64,000 nt of DNA from Pseudomonas baltica (lineage in GTDB: Bacteria; Pseudomonadota; Gammaproteobacteria; Pseudomonadales; Pseudomonadaceae): assembly GCF_031880315.1 (NCBI RefSeq), contig NZ_CP134771.1, positions 2,542,001 through 2,606,000 on the forward strand, given 5' to 3'. The notes under the pieces were generated by a model that did not search any database, had not been told where the DNA came from, and saw only the letters and a program-made list of their open reading frames with translations. Positions 8,166 through 18,680 of the stretch are shown in pieces; positions within the stretch are counted from its first letter, which is position 1; every line of letters begins with the position of its first letter. Made by a program: the position numbers and the translations under genes.

Positions 8166-9764
8166 ATGCTCAAACACGCGGTCATTCCGTTCATCCTAGG
8201 CGCAGGTTTGCTCGCCAGTACCCCCTTCGCCCAAGCTGCGACCAACCTGGTGTTCTGCTCCGAAGGCAGCCCTGCCGGCTTCGACCCGGGCCAGTACACC
8301 ACCGGTACCGACTTCGATGCCTCGGCCGAAACCATCTTCAACCGGCTGTCGCAGTTCGAGCGTGGCGGCACCGCCGTCGAGCCGGGCCTGGCCACCAGCT
8401 GGGACGTGTCGCCGGACGGCCTCATCTATACCTTCCATCTGCGCCAGGGCGTCAAGTTCCACACCACCGACTACTTCAAGCCGACCCGTGATTTCAACGC
8501 CGACGACGTGCTGTTCACCTTCAACCGCATGCTCGACAAGGACATGCCGTTCCGCAAGGCCTACCCCACCGAGTTCCCGTACTTCACCGACATGGGCATG
8601 AACGACAACATCACCAAGGTCGAGAAGGTCGACGACCACACCGTCAAGTTCAACCTCAAGGAAGTCGATGCCGCGTTCATCCAGAACATGGCCATGAGCT
8701 TCGCCTCGATCCAGTCGGCTGAATACGCCGCTCAGTTGCTCAAGCAAGGCAAGCCCGAGGACATCAACCAGAAGCCCATCGGCACCGGCCCGTTCGCGTT
8801 CAAGAGCTACCAGAAAGACTCGAACATCCGCTACGTCGGCAACAAGAGCTACTGGAAGCCCGAGGACGTGAAGATCGACAACCTGATCTTCGCCATCACC
8901 ACCGACGCCTCGGTGCGCATGCAGAAGCTCAAGAAGAACGAGTGCCAGGTCACCCTCTTCCCCCGTCCGGCCGACATCGAGCCGCTGAAGAAAGACCCGA
9001 ACCTGAAGATGCCTGAGCAGGCCGGCTTCAACCTCGGCTACATCGCCTACAACGTGACCCACAAGCCGCTCGACAAGCTGCAGGTACGCCAGGCGCTGGA
9101 CATGGCGATCGACAAGCCGGCGATCATCGGCGCGGTGTACCAGGGCGCCGGCCAATTGGCGGTCAACGCCATGCCGCCGACCCAATGGTCGTACGACAAG
9201 AGCATCAAGGACGCCCCGATGGACGTCGCGAAAGCCAAGGACCTGCTCAAACAGGCCGGCGTCGCAGATGGCACCGAAATCCAGCTGTGGGCCATGCCCG
9301 TGCAGCGGCCCTACAACCCCAACGCCAAGCTGATGGCCGAAATGCTGCAGTCGGACTGGGCCAAGATCGGCATCAAGGCCAAGATCGTCAGCTACGAATG
9401 GGGCGAGTACATCAAGCGCGCCAAGGCCGGCGAAACCGACGCCATGCTGATCGGGTGGAGCGGCGACAACGGTGATCCGGACAACTGGCTGGGCACGCTG
9501 TTCGGCTGCGACGCGGTCAATGGCAACAACTTCGGCAAATGGTGCGACCCGGTCTACGACAAGCTGATCAAGCAGGCCAAGTCCACCCCCGACCAGGCCA
9601 AGCGCACCGAGCTGTATACGCAGGCTCAGCAGTACCTCAAGAGCCAGGTGCCGATGACCCCCATCGCGCACTCCACGGTGTACCAGCCGATGCGCAACAA
9701 CGTCCAGGACTTCAAGATCAGCCCATTTGGCCTGAACTCGTTCTACGGCGTCAGCATCAAGTAA
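8166..9764 (+). CDS. dppA2: Periplasmic di/oligopeptide-binding protein, DppA paralogue 2
   Basis: The 532-residue SBP_bac_5 protein is the closest relative of paralogue 1 along its whole length (NLVFCSEGSPAGFDPGQYTTG, FNADDVLFTFNRML, NQKPIGTGPFAFKSYQKDS, GWSGDNGDPDNWLG). A signal peptide ends near PFAQAA. CTGAGG precedes the ATG. A 250-base gap with a hairpin separates it from dppA1, and 217 bases separate it from dppA3, so each binding-protein gene may have its own promoter. It is periplasmic and probably shares the DppBCDF membrane complex encoded downstream. Confidence 0.88.
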   Translation: MLKHAVIPFILGAGLLASTPFAQAATNLVFCSEGSPAGFDPGQYTTGTDFDASAETIFNRLSQFERGGTAVEPGLATSWDVSPDGLIYTFHLRQGVKFHTTDYFKPTRDFNADDVLFTFNRMLDKDMPFRKAYPTEFPYFTDMGMNDNITKVEKVDDHTVKFNLKEVDAAFIQNMAMSFASIQSAEYAAQLLKQGKPEDINQKPIGTGPFAFKSYQKDSNIRYVGNKSYWKPEDVKIDNLIFAITTDASVRMQKLKKNECQVTLFPRPADIEPLKKDPNLKMPEQAGFNLGYIAYNVTHKPLDKLQVRQALDMAIDKPAIIGAVYQGAGQLAVNAMPPTQWSYDKSIKDAPMDVAKAKDLLKQAGVADGTEIQLWAMPVQRPYNPNAKLMAEMLQSDWAKIGIKAKIVSYEWGEYIKRAKAGETDAMLIGWSGDNGDPDNWLGTLFGCDAVNGNNFGKWCDPVYDKLIKQAKSTPDQAKRTELYTQAQQYLKSQVPMTPIAHSTVYQPMRNNVQDFKISPFGLNSFYGVSIK

Positions 9765-9981
9765 CCCCCAACTGCGACCTCTGTAGTGCCTTCGGGCGCT
9801 GCATTGGGAGCGGCTTGCCTGGAAAAACAATACCCCAGCAGATGTCGGGAAAATTTTCGCCCAACCCTTACGGGGCCTTCAGATTTTTCCTACAAGCCAC
9901 GGCGATTTGTCTGATTTACACGACCTCCATGGCTACTTAGTTTCCGGGGCAGCTCTCCCCAAACGACAAGAAGGAAAAGCC

Positions 9982-11577
9982 ATGCGACACGCGTTAATGT
10001 TTGCCTCGACCCTTGCTCTGGCCGTGCAGTCCGGCCTGAGCCATGCCGCACCCAAAACCCTGGTGTTCTGCTCCGAAGGCAGCCCGGCCGGTTTCGATAC
10101 CGCGCAGTACACCGGCGGCACCGATAACGACGCCGCCGAGCCGCTGTACAACCGCCTCGCCGAGTTCGAAAAAGGCGGCACCGCGGCCATCCCGTCGCTG
10201 GCCAAAAGCTGGGACATCTCCGAGGACGGCCTGACCTACACCTTCCACCTGCGCGAAGGGGTCAAGTTCCACAGCAGCAAGGCCTTCGTGCCCAGCCGTG
10301 CGTTCAACGCCGACGACGTGCTGTTCACGTTCAATCGCATGCGCGACCCTCAGCACCCGTTCCGCCTGGCGTATGCCACCGAGTTCCCGTACTTCGTCGG
10401 CATGGGCCTGCACCAGAACATCGCCAACATCGAGAAGACCGACCCGCTGACCGTGGTCTTCACCCTCAATGAAGTCGATGCCGCGTTCATCCAGAACCTG
10501 GCGATGAACTTCGCCTCTATCCTGTCCGCCGAATACGCCGAGCAACTGCTCGACCGCGGCAAGCCCAGCGACATCAATCATCAGCCCATCGGCACCGGGC
10601 CGTTCGCCTTCCAGCGCTATCAGAAGGACTCGCAGATCCGCTACGTCGCGCACAAAGGCTATTGGAACCCCAGCGACGTCAAGCTCGACCAGTTGATCTT
10701 CTCGATCAATACCGATGCGTCGGTGCGCATGCAGAAACTGCGCAAGAACGAGTGCCAGGTCACCCTCAATCCACGCCCGGCAGACCTGCCCGCGCTCAAG
10801 CAGGACGCCAAGCTCAAGGTGGTCGAACAGGCCGGCTACAACCTCGGCTACGTCGCCTACAACGTTGAGCGCGCGCCTTTCGACCAACTGCAGGTGCGCC
10901 AGGCTCTGGACATGGCGGTCGACAAGCAGGCGATCCTCGATACCGTGTTCCAAAGCGCCGGCCAGCGCGCGGTAAACGCTATGCCGCCCACTCAGTGGGG
11001 CTATGACGACAGCATCAAGGACGCTCCTTACGACCCGGTCAAGGCCAAGGCCATGCTCGAAGCCGCCGGGGTCAAGCCGGGCACCGAGATCACCCTCTGG
11101 GCCATGCCCGTGCAACGTCCCTACAACCCCAACGCCAAGCTGATGGCCGAGATGCTCCAGGACGACTGGGCCAAGGTCGGCATCAAGACGCGCATCGTCA
11201 GCTACGAGTGGGGTGAATACCTCAAGCGCGTGAAAAACGGCGAGCACGATGTCGCTCTGATGGGTTGGACCGGCGACAACGGCGACCCCGACAACTGGCT
11301 GGGCACCCTCTACAGCTGCGCTTCGGTGGGCGCCAACAACGCCAGCCGCTGGTGCGATCAGCCCTATGACGCGTTGGTCACCAAGGCCAAGCAACTGACC
11401 GATCGCGATGCCCGCAGCGACCTCTACAAGCAGGCCCAGCAGCGCCTCAAGAGCCAGGTGCCGATGACCCCGATCGCCCACTCCACGGTCAGCCAACCGT
11501 TGAGCGTCAAGGTCGCGGACTTCCATGTCAGCCCGTTCGGACGCAACGCTTTCAGCGGCGTTTCGATCGTTGATTGA
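9982..11577 (+). CDS. dppA3: Periplasmic di/oligopeptide-binding protein, DppA paralogue 3
   Basis: The 531-residue SBP_bac_5 protein has its signal peptide cleaved near LSHAA and its mature start at PKTLVFCSEGSPAGFD. The start at 9982 is preferred because AGAAGGA lies just upstream; an ATG at 9907 would add 25 residues that spoil the signal peptide. It lies directly upstream of the OprD-type porin, 64 bases away, and probably shares its transcript. In P. aeruginosa a dipeptidase and the regulator psdR lie near this position; neither is present here. Confidence 0.88.
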   Translation: MRHALMFASTLALAVQSGLSHAAPKTLVFCSEGSPAGFDTAQYTGGTDNDAAEPLYNRLAEFEKGGTAAIPSLAKSWDISEDGLTYTFHLREGVKFHSSKAFVPSRAFNADDVLFTFNRMRDPQHPFRLAYATEFPYFVGMGLHQNIANIEKTDPLTVVFTLNEVDAAFIQNLAMNFASILSAEYAEQLLDRGKPSDINHQPIGTGPFAFQRYQKDSQIRYVAHKGYWNPSDVKLDQLIFSINTDASVRMQKLRKNECQVTLNPRPADLPALKQDAKLKVVEQAGYNLGYVAYNVERAPFDQLQVRQALDMAVDKQAILDTVFQSAGQRAVNAMPPTQWGYDDSIKDAPYDPVKAKAMLEAAGVKPGTEITLWAMPVQRPYNPNAKLMAEMLQDDWAKVGIKTRIVSYEWGEYLKRVKNGEHDVALMGWTGDNGDPDNWLGTLYSCASVGANNASRWCDQPYDALVTKAKQLTDRDARSDLYKQAQQRLKSQVPMTPIAHSTVSQPLSVKVADFHVSPFGRNAFSGVSIVD

Positions 11578-11641
11578 GATTCACCCGCAGTTCCCGAGCG
11601 CACAAAGACGCCTGGGGTTAAATAAGAAAAGGAGCATCACT

Positions 11642-13045
11642 GTGCACTTGAAGAAAATTTCCCTGCTGGCCCTGTCCATCGGCACCTTCAGCCTCGGCGC
11701 TGAAGCACGATCCGAGGCCGAAACCGCCCCTGAAGCCGAAGGCCGCGGTTTTCAATCCACTCGTTTCAAAACCAGCAACGCCCAGAGCGAGGCCAAGGGC
11801 TTTGTCGAAGAACAATCGCTGAGCGGCTGGACGCGCAACTTCTTCGCCCAGGAACGCACTCAGCGCAAGACGAGATTCGCCATCGACAAGGGCAACGGCC
11901 GCAGCGAAAGCACCCGGCTGCGAGAGACCTGGACCCAAGGCACCGTGCTCGACTACAGCTCGGGCTTCACTCAGGGCACGGTCGGCATCGCGGCGCAGGT
12001 GGCGGCCTACAACGAAATCGCCTTGCAACAGGGCAAAGGTCGCATCGCCGGCGGCGGCAACCGCACCCTCACCGACCACGACGGCGAAGCGGTCGAGCAA
12101 TGGAGCAAGCTGGGCCTGGCCAACCTCAAGGCTCGCGTTTCCAACACCACGCTGACTGCCGGGCGCATGGCCTACAACTCGCCGATCGTCGATGTAATCG
12201 GCAACCGCGCCTTGCCGTCGAGCTTCGAAGGCGTGGCCATCAACAGCGCCGAATTCGACAACCTGACGTTCGATTTCGCCGCCTTCGACCGCGTCTCGCC
12301 GCGTACCGAGCAAAGCCAGACGCGCTTCGTCAGTGAATACGCCGATCGCTCGATCACCGCCGATCACGTCGCGCTGGCGGGCCTCAGCTACCAGCCATTC
12401 CACAACCTTGCCACCAAGCTCTACGCCGCCAACGTCAAGGATTTCTGGAACCAGTACTACCTCAACATCGAGCACTCGGCCGGCGACAACGCCAGCTTGC
12501 AGCTCGACACCGCCTTCAACTACTACAAGACCCGCGACACCGGCCAGCGCAAGCTGGGCGCCATCGACAACAACACCTACAGCCTGAGCCTCACCGCCAG
12601 CCACAAGGCCCACAACCTGACCCTGGCGTACCAGGAGGTCGACGGTAACGAGTACTTCGATTACCTGCACGAAACCAACGGCATCTACCTGGCCAACTCG
12701 CTGCTCTCGGACTTCAACGGCCCTAACGAGAAGTCCGTGCAAGTCGCCTACGGCCTGGACATGGCCGGCTACGGCGTGCCCGGCCTGGCGATGAATATCT
12801 ACACGGCGCGTGGCTGGGGCATCGACGGCACCCACTACAAAGGCGGCGCCTATGACGTGCTCGCCCTCGACGGCGAAAAACACATCGAATACGGCATCGG
12901 CGCCAGCTACGTGATCCAGAGCGGCGCACTCAAGAACAGCCGTATCAAAGCCACCTACGCGACCCACCGCGCCAGCGCCAATCAGGCCGATGGCAGCCTG
13001 AGAGAGCTGCGCGTGGTCACGCAGATCCCATTCAACCTGCTGTAA
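11642..13045 (+). CDS. opdP: OprD-family outer-membrane porin for peptides (OpdP-like)
   Basis: The 467-residue OprD-family beta-barrel begins at GTG 11642, preceded by AAGGAG; an in-frame ATG at 11525 lies inside dppA3 and is rejected. A signal peptide ends near LGAEA. Family features include the early FVEEQSLSGWTRNFFAQE segment, the loop-rich centre and a terminal strand HRASANQADGSLRELRV followed by the short hydrophobic end. Placement between dppA3 and the last dppA, as in P. aeruginosa PA4500-PA4502, points to OpdP, the channel for glycine-glutamate-type dipeptides. Specificity is inferred from context. Confidence 0.85.
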   Translation: MHLKKISLLALSIGTFSLGAEARSEAETAPEAEGRGFQSTRFKTSNAQSEAKGFVEEQSLSGWTRNFFAQERTQRKTRFAIDKGNGRSESTRLRETWTQGTVLDYSSGFTQGTVGIAAQVAAYNEIALQQGKGRIAGGGNRTLTDHDGEAVEQWSKLGLANLKARVSNTTLTAGRMAYNSPIVDVIGNRALPSSFEGVAINSAEFDNLTFDFAAFDRVSPRTEQSQTRFVSEYADRSITADHVALAGLSYQPFHNLATKLYAANVKDFWNQYYLNIEHSAGDNASLQLDTAFNYYKTRDTGQRKLGAIDNNTYSLSLTASHKAHNLTLAYQEVDGNEYFDYLHETNGIYLANSLLSDFNGPNEKSVQVAYGLDMAGYGVPGLAMNIYTARGWGIDGTHYKGGAYDVLALDGEKHIEYGIGASYVIQSGALKNSRIKATYATHRASANQADGSLRELRVVTQIPFNLL

Positions 13046-13114
13046 CCAACGGCTGCGGTCGATTCGACGGATCGGCCGCAGCGACTAATCTGCACTTGAG
13101 CGAAGAGGGTTCCA

Positions 13115-14710
13115 ATGAAAGCGCATCCACTCCACGCAGCACTCGCGGTTGCCTTGCTGAGCCTTTCTGGCGGTCTGCTGGCCAAACCGCTGGTAGTCTG
13201 TACCGAGGCCAGCCCCGAGGGCTTCGACATCGTCCAGTACACCGCTGCGACGACCGCCGATGCGGTATCGGAAACCATCTTCAATCGCCTGGTGGACTTC
13301 GTGCCCGGCACCACCGACATCGAGCCGGGCCTGGCCAGCAGCTGGGACATCAGCGCCGATGGCCTGACCTACACCTTCCACCTGCGCCAAGGCGTCAAGT
13401 TCCAGACCACCGACTACTTCAAGCCCAGCCGTGAGTTCAACGCCGATGACGTGCTGTGGAGCTTCGAGCGCCAACTCGATCCCAAGCACCCCTGGCATGA
13501 ACAGACCAGCTTCGGTTATCCCTATTTCGAAACCATGGGTTTCAAGGACCTGATCGCGCGCATCGACAAGGTCGACGACCACACCGTCACCTTCACCCTC
13601 AAGCGCGCCGAAGCGCCGTTCCTGCGCGACATGGCCATGGGCTTCACCTCGATCTACTCCGCCGAATATGGCGACCAGTTGCTCAAGCAAGGCAAGCAGG
13701 CCGACCTCAACAGCAAGCCGGTCGGCACCGGGCCGTTCATCTTCAGCCGTTACAACAAAGACGCTCAGGTGCGCTACAAGGCCAACCCGGACTACTACAA
13801 GGGCAAGCCGCCGGCCGATCCGCTGGTGTTCGCCATCACCGTGGACAGCAACGTGCGCATGCAAAAGATTCGCGCCAACGAGTGCCAGGTGGCGGTGTAT
13901 CCCAAGCCCGACGATATCAAGGCGCTCAAGGCCGACCCGAATCTGCGGGTCGAAGAGATGGACGCGTTGATGACCAGCTTCCTGGGCATCAACACCCAGC
14001 ATAAGTACTTGAGCGATATCCGCGTGCGCGAGGCCATCGCCCTGGCGCTCGACAAACAGAATTTCGTGCGCACGCTGTTCGGCGAAGGCAATGCCACGCC
14101 GGCAATCGGCCCCTACCCGACCACGTTGCTGGGGTATAATCGCGCGCTCGTGGACACCCCCTACGATCCGGCCCGTGCGCGCGAACTGCTCAAGCAGGCA
14201 GGCGTGCCCGAAGGCACCGTGCTGACCGTGTTCACCCGCAACGGCGGCGGCGCGACCAACCCCAATCCGGCGCTGGGGGCGCAATTATTGCAAGCTGACT
14301 TGGCCAAGGTCGGGCTCAAGGTGGATATCCACGTGCTGGAATGGGGCGAGCTGCTCAAGCGCCTGAAGAGCGGCGAGCACGACCTGGGCTTCTATGGCTG
14401 GGCCGGCGACAACGGCGACCCGGACAACTTCCTGGCCCCGAACCTGAGCTGCGCGGCCGCCAGCAACGGCGAAAACATCGCCCGCTGGTGCGACAAGGAC
14501 TTCGATGCACTGTTGGCTGGCGCCCGCGCCACCACTGAACCGGCCAAGCGCGCGGCACTCTATGAACAGGCGCAGGTGATTTTCCAGCAGCAACACCCGT
14601 GGATCGCCCTGGCCTACCCCAAGCTGTTCACTGTTACACGCACCGATGTCGAAGGCTTTCACATAAGCCCACTGACCAATAACAACTTCGCCACCACGCA
14701 TGTGAAGTGA
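13115..14710 (+). CDS. dppA4: Periplasmic dipeptide-binding protein DppA, cognate of DppBCDF
   Basis: The 531-residue SBP_bac_5 protein is the most divergent of the four here: mature start KPLVVCTEASPEGFDIVQYTAATT and ligand-loop GWAGDNGDPDNFLAPNLSCAA. A signal peptide ends at GGLLA. GAGGG precedes the ATG. It sits 77 bases upstream of dppB, so it is probably the first gene of the dppA-BCDF operon and the standard binding protein of the complex. Its divergence from the other three suggests a different peptide range. Confidence 0.88.
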   Translation: MKAHPLHAALAVALLSLSGGLLAKPLVVCTEASPEGFDIVQYTAATTADAVSETIFNRLVDFVPGTTDIEPGLASSWDISADGLTYTFHLRQGVKFQTTDYFKPSREFNADDVLWSFERQLDPKHPWHEQTSFGYPYFETMGFKDLIARIDKVDDHTVTFTLKRAEAPFLRDMAMGFTSIYSAEYGDQLLKQGKQADLNSKPVGTGPFIFSRYNKDAQVRYKANPDYYKGKPPADPLVFAITVDSNVRMQKIRANECQVAVYPKPDDIKALKADPNLRVEEMDALMTSFLGINTQHKYLSDIRVREAIALALDKQNFVRTLFGEGNATPAIGPYPTTLLGYNRALVDTPYDPARARELLKQAGVPEGTVLTVFTRNGGGATNPNPALGAQLLQADLAKVGLKVDIHVLEWGELLKRLKSGEHDLGFYGWAGDNGDPDNFLAPNLSCAAASNGENIARWCDKDFDALLAGARATTEPAKRAALYEQAQVIFQQQHPWIALAYPKLFTVTRTDVEGFHISPLTNNNFATTHVK

Positions 14711-14787
14711 AGACAACGCTGAGTCGGGCGTTCTATCCGAACGCCCGATGCAGGCATGCCTAGCCGGCTGATGAGGTATCACGAAAG

Positions 14788-15798
14788 ATGTTGAGTTTTA
14801 TTGCCCGCCGATTGGGATTGCTGATCCCTACCTTCTTCGGCATCACCTTGTTGACGTTCGCGCTCATCAGGATGATCCCCGGAGATCCCGTCGAAGTGAT
14901 GATGGGCGAACGCCGTGTGGACCCCGAGATGCACGCGCAGGCCATGGAACGGCTGGGTCTGAACAAGCCGCTGTACGCACAGTATCTCGATTACGTGGGC
15001 AAACTGGCCCACGGTGATCTGGGCGAATCGCTGCGCACCCGCACCAGTGTGTGGGGCGAGTTCAAGTCGCTGTTTCCGGCCACCCTGGAGCTGTCCATCG
15101 CGGCGCTGATCTTCGCCGGGGTGTTCGGCCTGCTGGCCGGGGTCATCGCCGCACTCAAGCGAGGGTCCCTGTTCGACCATGGGGTCATGGGCATCTCCCT
15201 GGCGGGGTATTCGATGCCGATCTTCTGGTGGGGGTTGATCCTCATCATGTTCTTCTCCGTGAGCCTGGGGTGGACGCCCGTGTCGGGGCGCATCGACCTG
15301 CTCTACGACATCGAGCCCCGCACCGGCTTCATGCTGATCGACACCTTGCTCAGCGACGAACAAGGCTCCTTCGTCGACGCCGTACGTCACCTGATCCTGC
15401 CCTCCATCGTGCTCGGCACCATCCCGCTGGCGGTGATCGCGCGCATGACCCGCTCCTCGATGCTCGAAGTGCTGCGTGAAGACTACGTGCGAACCGCCCG
15501 GGCCAAGGGCCTGTCGCCGGCCCGCGTGGTATTCGTGCACGGCTTGCGCAATGCACTGATCCCGGTGCTGACGGTGTTCGGCCTGCAAGTCGGCACCCTG
15601 CTGGCCGGCGCCGTGCTGACCGAAACCATTTTCTCCTGGCCGGGCATCGGCAAATGGCTGATCGAAGCCATCGGCGCCCGCGACTACCCCGTGGTGCAGA
15701 ACGGCATTCTGTTGATTGCCTGCCTGGTCATTCTGGTCAACTTCGTCGTGGACATCCTCTACGGCCTGGCCAACCCACGTATCCGTCATCAGCGCTGA
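14788..15798 (+). CDS. dppB: Dipeptide ABC transporter permease DppB
   Basis: The 336-residue inner-membrane permease (BPD_transp_1) has the N-terminal helix and RMIPGDPVEVMMGE loop typical of DppB/OppB, about six transmembrane helices and the EAA loop around VRTARAKGLSPARVVFVHGLRNALIP that contacts the ATPases. It pairs with DppC. Length and start are normal for the family. Confidence 0.93.
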   Translation: MLSFIARRLGLLIPTFFGITLLTFALIRMIPGDPVEVMMGERRVDPEMHAQAMERLGLNKPLYAQYLDYVGKLAHGDLGESLRTRTSVWGEFKSLFPATLELSIAALIFAGVFGLLAGVIAALKRGSLFDHGVMGISLAGYSMPIFWWGLILIMFFSVSLGWTPVSGRIDLLYDIEPRTGFMLIDTLLSDEQGSFVDAVRHLILPSIVLGTIPLAVIARMTRSSMLEVLREDYVRTARAKGLSPARVVFVHGLRNALIPVLTVFGLQVGTLLAGAVLTETIFSWPGIGKWLIEAIGARDYPVVQNGILLIACLVILVNFVVDILYGLANPRIRHQR

Positions 15799-15808
15799 GA
15801 CCCTAATC

Positions 15809-16720
15809 ATGAGTACGCCAACCCCTGCGGTCGCAGTCGATCAAAGTCTGCTTTACCCCTCCCCCTACAAGGAATTCTGGCAAGCGTTCGCCAAGAACAA
15901 AGGCGCCGTCGCCGGCCTGCTGTTCATGATCCTGATCGTGTTCTGCGCGCTGTTCGCCCCCTGGGTAGCGCCGCATGACCCTAGCGAGCAGTTCCGAGAT
16001 GCACTGCTCACTCCGCCATCCTGGCTCGAGGGTGGCCAGTGGCAGTACCTGCTGGGTACCGATGAACTGGGTCGCGACCTGCTGTCGCGGCTGATCCACG
16101 GCTCGCGGCTGTCGCTGCTGATCGGTTTGTCATCGGTATTGATGTCGCTGATTCCAGGGATCTTCCTGGGCCTGATCGCCGGTTTCTTCCCGCGCATCAT
16201 GGGGCCGTCGATCATGCGCCTGATGGACGTGATGCTGGCTCTGCCATCGCTGCTGCTGGCTGTGGCGATCGTCGCCATCCTCGGCCCTGGCCTGATCAAT
16301 ACCGTGATCGCCATCGCCGTGGTCTCGCTGCCCTCCTATGTGCGCCTGACTCGGGCAGCGGTGATGGGCGAACTGAACCGCGACTACGTTACCGCTGCAC
16401 GCCTGGCGGGTGCTTCGCTACCACGGCTGATGTTCGTTACCGTGCTGCCCAATTGCATGGCGCCGCTGATCGTGCAGGCAACCTTGAGCTTCAGTTCGGC
16501 AATCCTCGACGCTGCCGCCTTGGGCTTCCTGGGCCTGGGTGTGCAACCGCCGACGCCAGAGTGGGGCACCATGCTCGCCTCGGCGCGGGACTACATCGAA
16601 CGCGCCTGGTGGGTGGTGAGCCTGCCTGGCCTGACCATCTTGCTCAGCGTGCTGGCAATCAACCTGATGGGCGACGGACTGCGCGATGCGCTGGACCCGA
16701 AACTCAAGAATGCCGCCTGA
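15809..16720 (+). CDS. dppC: Dipeptide ABC transporter permease DppC
   Basis: The 303-residue inner-membrane permease has an N-terminal OppC_N helix ([20 protein letters not shown]), the [21 protein letters not shown] segment and an EAA loop ([23 protein letters not shown]). It starts at the ATG 15809, ten bases after the dppB stop; an upstream in-frame start lies inside dppB. It forms the heterodimeric channel with DppB. Confidence 0.93.
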   Translation: MSTPTPAVAVDQSLLYPSPYKEFWQAFAKNKGAVAGLLFMILIVFCALFAPWVAPHDPSEQFRDALLTPPSWLEGGQWQYLLGTDELGRDLLSRLIHGSRLSLLIGLSSVLMSLIPGIFLGLIAGFFPRIMGPSIMRLMDVMLALPSLLLAVAIVAILGPGLINTVIAIAVVSLPSYVRLTRAAVMGELNRDYVTAARLAGASLPRLMFVTVLPNCMAPLIVQATLSFSSAILDAAALGFLGLGVQPPTPEWGTMLASARDYIERAWWVVSLPGLTILLSVLAINLMGDGLRDALDPKLKNAA

Positions 16721-16730
16721 GGAGCCGACC

Positions 16731-17699
16731 ATGTCACTGTTGAATATTTCCAATCTCTCGGTGCGCTTCGGCGACCGTAACGCGGTACCGGTGGTCGACG
16801 GCCTCGACCTCAAGGTCGACAAGGGCGAAGTGCTGGCGATCGTCGGCGAATCCGGCTCGGGCAAATCGGTGACCATGATGGCGCTGATGGGCCTGGTCGA
16901 TGCGCCCGGCATCGTCACCGCCGACTCACTGGTGTTCGATGGCAACGATATGCTCAACCTGAGCAGTCGCCAGCGCCGCAAGGTGGTGGGCAAGGACCTG
17001 GCGATGATCTTCCAGGACCCGATGACCGCCCTCAACCCCAGCTACACCGTGGGTTTCCAGATCGAAGAAGTGCTGCGCCAGCACTTGGGCATGTCCGGAA
17101 AAGCGGCGCGTCAACGGGCGTTGGAGCTGCTGAAAAAAGTCGAGATCCCGGCCCCGGAAAGCCGTCTCGATGCCTATCCGCACCAGCTGTCCGGCGGCAT
17201 GAGCCAGCGGGTGGCGATTGCCATGGCCATCGCCGGCGAGCCGAAACTGCTCATCGCCGACGAGCCGACCACCGCCCTGGACGTGACCATTCAGGCGCAG
17301 ATCATGGAGCTGCTGCTCAACCTGCAACAAGAGCAGAACATGGCCCTGATCCTCATCACCCACGACCTCGCCGTGGTCGCCGAGACCGCCCAGCGCGTGT
17401 GCGTGATGTACGCCGGCCAGGCGGTCGAAGTGGGCCATGTCCCGCAACTGTTCGACGTGCCAGGGCACCCTTACAGCGAAGCGCTGCTGGCGGCGATTCC
17501 CGAGCACAGCGCAGGCGCCGAGCGCCTGGCAACACTGCCGGGTATCGTTCCCGGCCGCTATGACCGGCCGCAAGGCTGTCTGTTGTCGCCACGTTGCCCC
17601 TATGTACAGGAAAACTGCCGCACCCAACGCCCCGGCCTCGACCCCAAGGCCCACAGCCTGGCCCGTTGTTTCTATCCGCTGAACCAGGAGGTGGCGTGA
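16731..17699 (+). CDS. dppD: Dipeptide ABC transporter ATP-binding subunit DppD
   Basis: The 322-residue ATPase has Walker [10 protein letters not shown]-loop at [10 protein letters not shown], signature [16 protein letters not shown], Walker [13 protein letters not shown] and H-loop THD. The C-terminal oligo_HPY region contains the cysteine-rich segment [14 protein letters not shown] that in this family often holds an iron-sulphur cluster. GAGGAG precedes the ATG at 16731. It overlaps dppF by one base (TGATG). Confidence 0.93.
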   Translation: MSLLNISNLSVRFGDRNAVPVVDGLDLKVDKGEVLAIVGESGSGKSVTMMALMGLVDAPGIVTADSLVFDGNDMLNLSSRQRRKVVGKDLAMIFQDPMTALNPSYTVGFQIEEVLRQHLGMSGKAARQRALELLKKVEIPAPESRLDAYPHQLSGGMSQRVAIAMAIAGEPKLLIADEPTTALDVTIQAQIMELLLNLQQEQNMALILITHDLAVVAETAQRVCVMYAGQAVEVGHVPQLFDVPGHPYSEALLAAIPEHSAGAERLATLPGIVPGRYDRPQGCLLSPRCPYVQENCRTQRPGLDPKAHSLARCFYPLNQEVA

Positions 17700-18667
17700 T
17701 GAGCGTCGTACTGACCGCCCGTGACCTGACCCGTCACTATCATGTCTCCACCGGCCTGTTCAAACCCCAAGCCGTGGTGCGCGCCCTCAATGGCGTGTCC
17801 TTCGAGCTGGAAGCCGGCAAGACCTTGGCCGTGGTGGGTGAATCGGGGTGTGGCAAGTCCACCCTGGCCCGCGCCCTGACCCTGATCGAAGAGCCTTCAT
17901 CGGGCTCGCTGCAGATTGCCGGCCAAGAGGTGCACGGCGCCACCAAGGCCGAACGCAAGCAGTTGCGCAAAGACGTGCAGATGGTTTTCCAGAGCCCCTA
18001 TGCCTCGCTCAACCCGCGGCAGAAGATCGGCGATCAACTGGGCGAGCCGCTGCTGATCAACACCTCGCTGAGCAAGGTCGAGCGGCGCGAGAAGGTCCAG
18101 GCGATGATGCAGCAGGTGGGCTTGCGCCCCGAGCATTATCAGCGCTATCCGCACATGTTCTCCGGTGGCCAGCGCCAGCGTATCGCCCTGGCGCGGGCGA
18201 TGATGCTGCAGCCCAAGGTGCTGGTGGCGGACGAACCGACCTCGGCGCTGGACGTGTCGATCCAGGCCCAGGTGCTGAACCTGTTCATGGACCTGCAACA
18301 GCAATACCAGACCGCCTACGTGTTCATTTCTCACAACCTGGCCGTGGTACGTCACGTGGCCGACGATGTGCTGGTGATGTACCTCGGCCGACCGGCGGAG
18401 ATGGGCCCCAAGGAGGACTTGTATACCCGGCCGTTGCACCCTTACACCCAGGCGCTGCTGTCCGCCACGCCGACCCTCAAGCCGGACCCGCTCAAGCCGA
18501 AGATCAAGATCGTCGGGGAACTGCCAAATCCGCTCAATCCACCCTCCGGCTGCGCCTTCCACAAGCGCTGCCCCTATGCGACGCAACGTTGCAGCGATGA
18601 GATTCCGGAGTTTCGCAAAGTGGATACGCGGCAGGTGGCGTGCCATTACGCGGAGCAGTTCCTGTAA
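17699..18667 (+). CDS. dppF: Dipeptide ABC transporter ATP-binding subunit DppF
   Basis: The 322-residue ATPase has Walker A GESGCGKS, signature FSGGQRQRIALARAMM, Walker B VLVADEPTSALD and H-loop SHN, with the oligo_HPY tail containing CAFHKRCPYATQRC. It starts at the ATG that overlaps the dppD stop, so the two ATPase subunits are translationally coupled. It is the last gene of the dpp operon; a REP inverted repeat follows within 20 bases. Confidence 0.93.
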   Translation: MSVVLTARDLTRHYHVSTGLFKPQAVVRALNGVSFELEAGKTLAVVGESGCGKSTLARALTLIEEPSSGSLQIAGQEVHGATKAERKQLRKDVQMVFQSPYASLNPRQKIGDQLGEPLLINTSLSKVERREKVQAMMQQVGLRPEHYQRYPHMFSGGQRQRIALARAMMLQPKVLVADEPTSALDVSIQAQVLNLFMDLQQQYQTAYVFISHNLAVVRHVADDVLVMYLGRPAEMGPKEDLYTRPLHPYTQALLSATPTLKPDPLKPKIKIVGELPNPLNPPSGCAFHKRCPYATQRCSDEIPEFRKVDTRQVACHYAEQFL

Positions 18668-18680
18668 CCCGCCACACTGC

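Noticed and set aside
11525..11641. Earlier ATG for the OprD-type porin
   Set aside because: It lies inside dppA3 and would bury the signal peptide; the GTG at 11642 has AAGGAG.
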